In this document: in pieces, positions 1 to 5,283 of the stretch | Position numbering within the stretch: the stretch's first letter is position 1 | Layout of the letters: every line of letters begins with the position of its first letter | Program-made: the position numbers and the translations under genes | The notes under the pieces: model-generated | What the model saw: the letters and a program-made list of their open reading frames with translations, nothing else | What the model was told of the DNA's origin: nothing | Database searches by the model: none | Assembly: GCA_021163905.1 (NCBI GenBank) | Contig: JAGGTG010000225.1 | Coordinates: forward strand, 1 to 9,270 | DNA from: Candidatus Aerophobota bacterium | GTDB lineage: Bacteria > Aerophobota > Aerophobia > Aerophobales > B3-G15 | Direction of reading: 5' to 3' | Length of the DNA stretch: 9,270 bases

Positions 1-24
1 GAGGGGGAAAATACTTTCCCCCTC
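1..24. repeat. Perfect 10-bp stem-loop
   Basis: The arms GAGGGGGAAA (1-10) and TTTCCCCCTC (15-24) are exact reverse complements around ATAC. The 5 G:C pairs plus a terminal G:C make a very stable hairpin on either strand. There is no clear U-run within the window on the minus-strand side because the window ends, so terminator function cannot be judged. It could equally be the end of a palindromic repeat unit. Confidence 0.6.
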
Positions 25-118
25 AACGCTTCGCTTCGCTCGCTGCTCCCCCTGAAGGGCAAAGCAGACGGCCTCGCTATAGTTTGGTATCACCTCTAAC
101 TTTACTGCAGCTCGGCCT

Positions 119-181
119 CCCGCTTTTTGGCTGTGCTATTATTTAGTGAAGGGCAAGCTCATCTGCTCGCCAAAAAGAGGG
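119..181. repeat. Imperfect inverted repeat, 13-bp arms
   Basis: CCCGCTTTTTGGC (119-131) pairs with GCCAAAAAGAGGG (169-181) with a single mismatch, enclosing a 37-base loop. Further out, AGCAGA near 63-68 can pair with TCTGCT at 162-167, so alternative nested folds are possible. No transposase or known terminal-repeat family is linked to it. Confidence 0.5.
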
Positions 182-301
182 TTTCCTTTGGGATACCCAG
201 GAGCCCTTTAAGATAAGAAGTTTTATGAGAAGTGTCCCAATTTCAACCCGCATTAAAATTGTCAATGCAAAGTAAATATGTCATACTTTTTGCAAAATAT
301 C

Positions 302-329
302 TTAAATAAAAAGCTTAAAGATTAAGCTT
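302..329 (-). terminator. Candidate terminator hairpin overlapping the end of the permease gene
   Basis: On the minus strand AAGCTTAA-TCT-TTAAGCTT is a perfect 8-bp stem with a 3-base loop (311-329), followed at once by TTTATTTAAG. It lies inside the last codons of the metal permease and runs into its TAA stop (302-304). The layout fits a factor-independent terminator at the end of the metal operon. The stem has only two G:C pairs, so its strength is doubtful. Confidence 0.35.
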
Positions 330-664
330 GATTTTTTAAATAATGAAAAAATAAGAAAACCTCCTATTGAAACTAAAACAATTGTTGCTCCTGATGCAAG
401 ATTGATTTCATAGGAAATCCACAAACCGCTAATAGAAAATACACTACTTAAAAAAATTGAAAAAACCATCATCTTTTTAAGATTATGGGTAAGCTGTTTT
501 GAAATTGATGCTGGAACAGTCAAAAGAGCTATAACCAAAATAATTCCAACTATTCTTATTAACACCACTATAGTTAAAGCAACCAAACACAAAAGAATGA
601 AGTACAGGTATTTCGTAGGAACTCCAACCACCGTTGCAAATTCCTCATCAAAGGAAAGAGCCAG
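302..664 (-). pseudogene. znuB: Metal ABC transporter permease (ZnuB/AdcB type), C-terminal part of a frame-broken gene
   Basis: This piece gives about 120 residues of the second half of an ABC-3 family permease. It opens with the conserved cytoplasmic stretch LALSFDEEFA, then VGVPTKYLYF. Three hydrophobic membrane segments follow, with the family's RIVGIILVIALLTVP and GLWISYE...SGATIVL stretches, ending at the TAA near 302. Its frame is offset from the N-terminal part, which ends at TGA 648-650. In this frame a TAA at 668-670 blocks upstream reading, so the break lies between about 663 and 668. The only start codon here is a GTG at 631, with no obvious ribosome site, so separate translation is unlikely. 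The family assignment is strong. Whether the break is biological or a sequence error cannot be told from this window. Confidence 0.8.
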
Positions 665-1091
665 AAATTATTTTCTCTAAAATAGACATTAAAATTATAT
701 CAGAAAAAGGAACAGTTAAAATACTTCCAAAAAGATAGCCAAATAAATCCGGAGCATAACCTGGACTAAGACCGATGAAGATAACTCCCAATGCCATTCC
801 CATAACCCATAACATCCCAATAGTTGTATCTTCAGGTAGATTTGTCTTCTTACTTATAATTCCTATTCCAAGAGCTGAAGCAATACTGAAGGGTACCACT
901 CCCAGAACAGGATCTACCCCCAAAAGGTACCCCAATCCAATACCCCCAAAGGAAGCATGGGCAATTCCACCACTAATAAAGACAATTCTTTTTATCACCA
1001 CATAAACCCCGATAATACCACAGGCAACGCTGGCTAACAACGCAGCAACTAAGGCATTTCTCATAAACTCATACTGTAAAATCTCTATCAT
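648..1091 (-). pseudogene. znuB: Metal ABC transporter permease (ZnuB/AdcB type), N-terminal part of a frame-broken gene
   Basis: The start is the ATG at 1089-1091, which overlaps the ATPase stop as ATGA and has AAGGAG 8 bases upstream; a longer upstream reading to 1151 is unlikely. The protein begins MIEILQYEFMRNAL and shows the family's ASVACGIIGVYVVIKR and FISGGIAHASFGGIGLGYLLG stretches. It continues through WVMGMALGVIFIGLSPGYAP and DLFGYLFGSILTV and reaches a premature TGA at 648. About 141 codons precede the break. Intact relatives have one more hydrophobic stretch of roughly a dozen or more residues between MSIL and SFDEEFA, ending in a short basic/aromatic motif before SFDEEFA. Here MSIL is followed almost directly by EKII and then the shifted ALSFDEEFA. 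A single deletion of 3k+2 bases would explain both the gap and the shift. This was the membrane channel of the importer encoded with the adjacent ATPase and binding protein. Confidence 0.85.
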
Positions 1092-1861
1092 TTCCCATGC
1101 TCCTTCAATACTCGATGAGGAACACCATGAGCTATCAGTTCTATTGGGCACTGGTATATCTCTTCCAACTCTTTGGCTGTTATTTCTTTTGAGTCATGGT
1201 AGAAAAGCTTACGATTAAGACAGGCAATTTTATTTACATAAATAGAGATTGCACTAAGATCATGAGACACAAGAACAATAGCTATCTTACTTCTGAGTTC
1301 TTCCAGAAGTTCATAAAATTCTGCTCGCATAGATGTATCAATATTTGCCATTGGCTCATCAAGAAGCAGTATCTTAGGCCGGGATACCAGAGCTCTGGCC
1401 ACAAGAACTCTTTGCTGCTCTCCTCCAGAAAGCTTTCCTATCTGTCTATCTTTGAATTCAAACATTCCTACCTTTTTAAGCACCTCAACAGCAGCTTTTT
1501 TATCCTCATTGCTATACCTCTTACCCCATCCCCTTTGTCCTAAACGTCCCATTAACACCACATCCCACACACTCGCTGGAAAGTCCCGATCAAAAAGGAC
1601 AAACTGAGGAACATAACCAATAAATTTTCTACTTTTCTCGGGAACATCGCCTAAAACTTCCACTTTTCCTTGAGCTGGCTTAACCAATCCCAATATTACC
1701 TTAAGCAGGGTGGTTTTTCCTCCACCATTTGGACCTATTATTCCTAAAAAATCTTGTTTATAAATAGAAAGGTTTACCCCTTCCAGAGCACATATACTTT
1801 TATCATAGTACACCCATACATCTTTCAACTTTATGAGCTCTTCCATTTGAAATTTACCCAT
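1088..1861 (-). CDS. znuC: Metal ABC transporter ATP-binding protein (ZnuC/MntB-type)
   Basis: This cytoplasmic ATPase powers zinc or manganese uptake with the neighbouring permease and binding protein. All ABC signatures are intact in the 257 residues: Walker A GPNGGGKT (43-50), Q-loop glutamine in YVPQ (86), signature LSGGEQQR (144-151), Walker B with the catalytic Glu in ILLLDEP (164-170), and H-loop VSHD (His200). The second Gly in Walker A (GPNGGGKT) and the RDFPASVWDVVLMGR stretch are typical of the metal-uptake branch. The C-terminal tail (IAHGVPHRVLKEHGK) is His-containing, as often seen in this group. The gene follows the binding protein after 17 bases and overlaps the permease start by ATGA, indicating translational coupling. 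The start is uncertain: the ATG at 1861 has a purine run only one base away, and the ATG at 1846 (MEELIKL) matches family N-termini better. Confidence 0.92.
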   Translation of the reverse strand: MGKFQMEELIKLKDVWVYYDKSICALEGVNLSIYKQDFLGIIGPNGGGKTTLLKVILGLVKPAQGKVEVLGDVPEKSRKFIGYVPQFVLFDRDFPASVWDVVLMGRLGQRGWGKRYSNEDKKAAVEVLKKVGMFEFKDRQIGKLSGGEQQRVLVARALVSRPKILLLDEPMANIDTSMRAEFYELLEELRSKIAIVLVSHDLSAISIYVNKIACLNRKLFYHDSKEITAKELEEIYQCPIELIAHGVPHRVLKEHGK

Positions 1862-1878
1862 CCCTTCCCAGGCTAACT

Positions 1879-2730
1879 TTATTTTAGAGCCTGGATAAGT
1901 TCACTTAATACCCTGTGCATATTTTCTATATAATCTCTGGCCAAAGGGTCTATAAATACAAGCTTTCCTCCAATTTCTCTGGCAATTACTTTAGCTCCTT
2001 TTGTGCTAAATTGAGGCGAGACAAAAATAGTTTTAATTCCTATTTTTCTTGCCTGCTTTATTAACTTAACAAGATCCCTGGCAGCTGGTTCTTTCCCCTC
2101 TTTTTCCACCGCTATTTGCTTTAGATTATATTCTCTGGCAAAATAACCCCATGCAGGATGAAAGACCATAAATTCCCTTTTTTTGATCTTTGAAAGCTCT
2201 TTTCTAATCTCTGTATCCAGTTCATTTAATTTTCTGATATAGTTTTCTTTATTGCAGCTATAATACTTCCTATTAACCGGATCAACCTTAACTAAAGCTT
2301 CATAGATATTTTCTACCTGTATTTTAGCATTTAAGGGAGAAAGCCATATATGAGGGTCTTTTCTTATAAGTTGAATACCCCTGGAGCTATCACAAATTAG
2401 CATATTCCTGTTAATCTCTATAAACTTGTTCATCCAGATCAACTCAAAGTCCATTCCTGATCCTACCTTAACATAGATCTTTGCTCTGGTTAGCTCTCGA
2501 AGCTGAGCTGGAGTTGGCTCATAAGTGTGGGGATTTGCTCCCGGTGGAACCATTACCGTAACTTTTACCTTATTACCTCCCACATTTTCCACAAAATCGG
2601 CCAGAGGAAGAATAGTAACCACCACTCTTATAACTTCAGAATCCTGATTCATCTGTGCTTTTGCGGGAGAAAAACTCGTGGCAAAGATAAGGCAAAAACT
2701 AACAAGAGTTAATATGACTTTCTTTCTCAT
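1879..2730 (-). CDS. znuA: Metal ABC transporter periplasmic binding protein (zinc/manganese, ZnuA/TroA type)
   Basis: This extracytoplasmic receptor delivers the metal to the permease. Residues 1-25 form a signal peptide (MRKK, hydrophobic core, cleavage after AKA) with no lipobox, so a free periplasmic protein is expected. The family's metal ligands are visible: His68 in NPHTYEP, His127 in DPHIWLSP, His191 in FHPAWGYFA and Asp261 in FIDPLA. Three His plus one Asp matches the zinc/TroA-like pattern better than the His-His-Glu-Asp set of many manganese/iron receptors. The loop between His68 and His127 lacks the His- and acid-rich insert seen in many ZnuA proteins. The start ATG is preceded by AAGGGG at good spacing. 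The length of 283 residues is normal. It is the second gene of the repressor-led operon, 50 bases after the Fur-family gene. Confidence 0.92.
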   Translation of the reverse strand: MRKKVILTLVSFCLIFATSFSPAKAQMNQDSEVIRVVVTILPLADFVENVGGNKVKVTVMVPPGANPHTYEPTPAQLRELTRAKIYVKVGSGMDFELIWMNKFIEINRNMLICDSSRGIQLIRKDPHIWLSPLNAKIQVENIYEALVKVDPVNRKYYSCNKENYIRKLNELDTEIRKELSKIKKREFMVFHPAWGYFAREYNLKQIAVEKEGKEPAARDLVKLIKQARKIGIKTIFVSPQFSTKGAKVIAREIGGKLVFIDPLARDYIENMHRVLSELIQALK

Positions 2731-2780
2731 AATTCCCCTTCTAACTTTCTCATTTCAGGATTACACAAGGATAATAAGCC

Positions 2781-3215
2781 TTATTTTCGTAACTGACAGA
2801 AACGGCAATAGCCAAAAAAACTTAAACAGTGCTCGGTTATCTTGAAAGCAGTATCTTTTTCAAGTATCTTTTGCATTTTATCTATAAAACATAAATTGGT
2901 CCTTTCTACCTTGCCACAATTTAGACAAATAAGATAGTGGTGAGGTTTACCATCATTTATCTCATAACGGTCGCAACCATCATGAAAATGGACATGATTT
3001 ACCACTCCTATTTTTCTTAGTAATTCCAGCGTTCGATAAACAGTAGTTAAACCTACTTCTGAACAGGATATTTTAACCTGTTTATACACTCCTTCTGGAG
3101 TCAACGGATTATCTTTATTCTTTATTAAAATCTCAAGAATTACCCGTCTTTGAGGAGTTAATTTATATCCTCTGGAACGAATCTTTCTGGTAAATTCATC
3201 AATCGATATATCCAT
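2781..3215 (-). CDS. Fur-family metal-responsive repressor, probably Zur
   Basis: This DNA-binding repressor of 144 residues uses metal as corepressor. The N-terminal winged-helix domain covers about residues 1-85, with the recognition region SEVGLTTVYRTLELL (52-66) and RYEI at 83-86. The C-terminal dimerisation/metal domain follows. Two CxxC pairs, CLNC (97-100) and CRFC (137-140), form the usual structural zinc site. A candidate sensing site is made of His74, His76, His78, Asp79, Cys81, His92 and His93. Position at the head of a zinc-type importer operon, with a Fur-type operator in front, argues for Zur; a manganese or iron sensor (Mur, Fur) cannot be excluded. The ATG at 3215 lacks a clear Shine-Dalgarno sequence and lies about 24 bases from the predicted transcript start. 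Autoregulation is inferred. Confidence 0.9.
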   Translation of the reverse strand: MDISIDEFTRKIRSRGYKLTPQRRVILEILIKNKDNPLTPEGVYKQVKISCSEVGLTTVYRTLELLRKIGVVNHVHFHDGCDRYEINDGKPHHYLICLNCGKVERTNLCFIDKMQKILEKDTAFKITEHCLSFFGYCRFCQLRK

Positions 3216-3227
3216 AGCAATTTTAAC

Positions 3228-3242
3228 TGAAAATTATTTTCA
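3228..3242. promoter_or_regulatory. Fur/Zur-family operator, perfect 7-1-7 palindrome
   Basis: TGAAAATTATTTTCA is an exact 7-1-7 inverted repeat, the architecture of Bacillus Fur, Zur and PerR boxes (two 7-base arms around one base). It begins three bases downstream of the predicted -10 element and covers the expected transcription start, where a bound repressor would block initiation. Arm sequence is closer to Fur-like TGAnAAT than to the Bacillus Zur TCGTAAT, so the box does not settle the metal. An A/T-rich extension on the promoter side (to about 3254) contains a further TGATAAAAT half-site-like run. Confidence 0.75.
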
Positions 3243-3245
3243 ATT

Positions 3246-3274
3246 ATTTTATCACAAAATTAATCCCCTGTCAA
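3246..3274 (-). promoter_or_regulatory. Sigma-70-type promoter of the repressor/metal-importer operon
   Basis: On the minus strand a perfect -35 TTGACA (3274-3269) is followed by a 17-base spacer and TAAAAT (3251-3246), one base from the TATAAT consensus. The transcript is expected to start near 3239, inside the operator, giving a leader of only about 24 bases before the repressor ATG. Confidence 0.8.
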
Positions 3275-3504
3275 CACTGATAAAATCAGGATATTGAGAT
3301 TAAGATATAAATGTGCAGTATTTGAAGTGGATAGTTTGATGTTGATTTAACCAAAATAAATGAAAGACATCTCCCACCTTTCACAAATGGAAGGTCTTCA
3401 ACGTGGGGTAATTTTTAAGAACCCTTACTCTTAAAGACTTCTATACCATGGAGTAATCCAGAAAAGCTAAATTACCACAAAAGAAAAAAAGAAAATTCTA
3501 ATCA
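3275..3504. other. Intergenic region between the sugar importer and the repressor operon
   Basis: No convincing gene. From right to left it holds a U-rich stretch just after the permease stop (minus strand TTTTCTTTTTTTCTTTTG, about 3481-3498) without a supporting stem. Next comes a weak AT-rich inverted repeat TTTAAGA/TCTTAAA (3414-3435), then a longer imperfect stem-loop (3362-3400), and finally a small perfect repeat CTGAT-AAA-ATCAG (3277-3289) directly upstream of the -35 element. Confidence 0.5.
3350..3400 (-). terminator. Candidate terminator of the sugar-importer operon
   Basis: In minus-strand RNA GAAGAC pairs with GTCTTTC (one bulge) and CTTCC pairs with GGGAG (one G:U) around a loop. 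This is followed by a T-rich but interrupted tail (ATTTATTTTGG). It lies about 100 bases after the last permease codon and before the next promoter, where a terminator is expected. The broken stem and weak U-tract keep confidence low. Confidence 0.35.
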
Positions 3505-4077
3505 TTAACCTTTTACAGCTCCAAGAGTTAATCCTCTAACCAGGTATCTTTGTAAAAATATGGCGAGAGCAATTACGGGAATGCTGGCCATAGTTCCAAC
3601 AGCTGATATTTCACCCCATAGTATCTCATGCCCTCCAATAAGACTGGTAATGACCACAGTAAGAGGTCTTACATGAGAACGGGTTAAGATTAAGGCAAAG
3701 AGAAATTCATTCCAGGAGAAGATAAAACAAAAAAGAGCAGTAGCTACAAGCCCAGGAGCAACTAAAGGAAGAGATATTCGAGAAAAAGCCTGGAAACGGT
3801 TACATCCATCAACAAGGGCAGAATCTTCAAGATCAGAAGGAAGCTCTTCAAAGAAACCTTTAAGTATCCACACTGCAAAGGGAATATTCATAACAGAATT
3901 GGTAATTATCAGGGCCTGATAGGTATCGAGCCAGCGCAGAGATTGGTAAAATATAAAAAGAGGCAGGACTACAGCAATAGGAGGAAGCATTCTGACAGAT
4001 AAAATCCAGAAGGCCAAATTTTTACCTCCGATCCTGAATCTTGCCAAGCTATAGGCAGCGAGTGCTCCCACTGCTAA
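3505..4077 (-). pseudogene. Carbohydrate ABC transporter permease 2 (MalG type), C-terminal part of a frame-broken gene
   Basis: This is the larger downstream part of the second sugar-importer permease, from LAVGALAAYSLARF to the C-terminus GLTLGAVKG. It contains the EAA loop that contacts the ATPase (EELPSDLEDSALVDG, then LPLVAPG, starting about 75 residues into the GTG-started frame at 4071). It has the usual run of MalG-type membrane segments, including PFAVWILKGFFEE, SWNEFLFALIL and a final segment near the end. The frame differs by one base from the N-terminal part, which stops at TAG 4074-4076. Adding one base between about 4077 and 4082 gives a continuous 279-residue protein with the expected CTLIxLAVGALAAY order and normal length. 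The GTG at 4071 has no good ribosome site. The single-base nature leaves sequencing error as a real alternative. Confidence 0.85.
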
Positions 4078-4343
4078 GGTATAAGAGTACAGGAGCCGGC
4101 AATAATTGTGGTATCTAAAATTCCCTTTGCTCCTCCAAGCTCCAAGCCGTGCACAAAAGTATAAAAATCAGGTTTTTTTGGAATAAACACCGGTGGATAG
4201 GTAAATATCTCTCCTCGATCTTTAAAAGCAGTAAGAAACATCCATAACATTGGACTTAAGAAAATAAGCAAAAGGAACCCTATTGCTGCAAAAATCAGTA
4301 TAATCCAGTAATCGTCTTTTTTACTGAGCCATTTTCTCATCAT
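4074..4343 (-). pseudogene. Carbohydrate ABC transporter permease 2 (MalG type), N-terminal part of a frame-broken gene
   Basis: This fragment of 89 residues carries the cytoplasmic N-terminus, the first membrane segment (about residues 12-35, ending LSPMLWMFLTAFK) and the periplasmic stretch EIFTYPPVFIPKKPDFYTF typical of MalG-type permeases. It then enters the second membrane segment (TIIAGSCTLI) and hits TAG in mid-segment. The ATG at 4341-4343 overlaps the preceding permease's TGA (4340-4342) as ATGA, so the two are translationally coupled; a second ATG follows immediately. If the frame is truly broken, the importer would lack one of its two channel subunits unless another permease substitutes. 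Confidence 0.85.
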
Positions 4344-5227
4344 CTTGTCTCTCTTTCTCTCAAAAATCTCAAGAAAAAGTTAGCAATTACAATTATGACC
4401 ACCAGTTGAATATAAGATAAAGCAGCAGCGTATCCCAAGCTGAAATGTTTAAATCCTACTAAGTAATTGTAATAGGTGATGGTTTCTGAAGACTCCCCTG
4501 GTCCTCCCTGAGTGAGCAATACCACAAGATCAAATAATTTAAAAGCATCCATTACTCTAATTAAAATCGCTACAATGATAACAGGTTTCAAGAGGGGTAA
4601 AAGAACATGTGTAAATATCTTCCAGTTAGATGCCCCATCTATAGCTGCTGCTTCCCGCAGCTCCTCTGGTATAGATTGAAGACCGGCCAGTATAACCACC
4701 ATCATAAATGGAGTCCACTCCCAGGTATCACCAATTATAACAGAAGATAAGGAAAAATTGGGATTGGATAACCAGGGAATTGCCGATAAGTTCACTCCTC
4801 GGAGAATGTAGTTAAGGGGTCCGTATTCATAATGATAAATTTGTCTCCAGGTACATCCTACCACTACAGGAGCTATTACCATCGGGAGAAGAAAAAGTGT
4901 GGTGATCAAAGTTCTCCCTCGAATTAACCTATCCAGTAATATGGCAATAGCAAGACCTATTAAAAATTGAGAACCTACGCCAAAAAGAAGAACCCTGCCT
5001 GTATTGAGCATTGCGTTCCAGAATCTTGGTTCCAGGAAAAGTCTTATGTAATTGCCAACCCCGATAAATTCAGGAGGAAAACCCATTGCCAGTTCCCAGG
5101 AGTTAAAGCTAAGCCACAGAGAATAAATCAAAGGAAAAATAGAAATAGCAAGTAAGATTCCAACGCAGGGGAGAATAAAAAGAAAAGGCATTGCCTTTTC
5201 CCAGTTTACCTTATGTCTTTCTTTCAT
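4340..5227 (-). CDS. Carbohydrate ABC transporter permease 1 (MalF/UgpA type)
   Basis: Inner-membrane channel subunit of a sugar-type importer (CUT1-like), 295 residues, normal length. The first membrane segment spans about residues 12-38 (PFLFILP ... FPLIYSLWLSF), followed by the periplasmic GVGNYIRLF motif. Further segments lie at about 78-98, 108-126, 163-183, 212-234 and 268-288. The EAA coupling loop reads EELREAAAIDGASNWKIF (188-205) then LPLLKP, matching the family consensus, so this subunit looks functional. TQGGPGESSETITYY (239-253) is another hallmark. The ribosome site is weak: AGGA lies 12 bases before the ATG, right at the base of the upstream stem-loop, which may lower translation relative to the binding protein. 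The substrate cannot be named from the permease. Confidence 0.93.
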   Translation of the reverse strand: MKERHKVNWEKAMPFLFILPCVGILLAISIFPLIYSLWLSFNSWELAMGFPPEFIGVGNYIRLFLEPRFWNAMLNTGRVLLFGVGSQFLIGLAIAILLDRLIRGRTLITTLFLLPMVIAPVVVGCTWRQIYHYEYGPLNYILRGVNLSAIPWLSNPNFSLSSVIIGDTWEWTPFMMVVILAGLQSIPEELREAAAIDGASNWKIFTHVLLPLLKPVIIVAILIRVMDAFKLFDLVVLLTQGGPGESSETITYYNYLVGFKHFSLGYAAALSYIQLVVIIVIANFFLRFLRERETR

Positions 5228-5242
5228 TTTACTATAAAGTCC

Positions 5243-5278
5243 TAAGGGGGGGCAGTATGAGAATTCTGCCCCCCCTTA
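5243..5278 (-). promoter_or_regulatory. Strong intercistronic stem-loop between binding-protein and permease genes
   Basis: TAAGGGGGGGCAG (5243-5255) and CTGCCCCCCCTTA (5266-5278) are exact reverse complements around a 10-base loop, giving a 13-bp stem with nine G:C pairs. It lies wholly in the gap after the binding-protein stop and before permease 1. On the minus strand no U-run follows (GGACTTTATAG), so full termination is unlikely. Such hairpins commonly protect the upstream binding-protein message from 3' decay and cause partial read-through, giving more receptor than channel. That role is inferred from position. Confidence 0.75.
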
Positions 5279-5283
5279 ATTTC

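Larger units (their letters stand above)
1..301. repeat. Non-coding, structured, G+C-richer region at the left end
   Basis: No credible gene is present. Bases 1-24 are a perfect inverted repeat with 10-bp arms (GAGGGGGAAA / TTTCCCCCTC) and a 4-base loop. A second inverted repeat pairs 119-131 with 169-181 with one mismatch in 13. A third, smaller one lies at 184-202 (TCCT-GGG / CCC-AGGA with a 2-base bulge). The string GAAGGGCAA occurs twice (near 54 and 148), and 29-43 is a run of GCTTCGC-like units. Bases 25-210 are clearly richer in G+C than the flanking genes. From about 210 to 301 the sequence returns to AT-rich with nothing recognisable. The pattern resembles a dispersed intergenic repeat or a structured RNA/terminator region beyond the metal-transport operon. 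This is inference from shape only, and no repeat family was recognised. Confidence 0.5.

Noticed and set aside
1..99. Open plus-strand frame from the left edge to TAA at 97-99.
   Set aside because: No start codon in the window and the sequence is hairpin- and repeat-rich; more likely a repeat than a gene end.
648..670. Programmed frameshift joining the two parts of the metal permease.
   Set aside because: The missing residues relative to relatives point to a deletion, and no recoding signal is visible.
1092..1151. Upstream extension of the metal permease start to 1151.
   Set aside because: The ATG at 1091 has AAGGAG at ideal spacing and an ATGA overlap with the ATPase stop, and the extension does not resemble permease N-termini.
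3360..3434. Plus-strand frame of 24 codons (ATG at 3360, TAA at 3432), with a protein-like appearance (MKDISHLSQMEGLQRGVIF).
   Set aside because: No ribosome site, no partner on the plus strand, very short, and it overlaps the candidate terminator stem. I could not link it to any family, so it is not listed as a gene.
4074..4082. Programmed ribosomal frameshift to join the two parts of the second permease.
   Set aside because: The required shift is -1 (or +2) at ATA CCT TAG, which is not an X XXY YYZ slippery heptamer, and no nearby stimulatory stem was seen. Such permeases are not known to use recoding.
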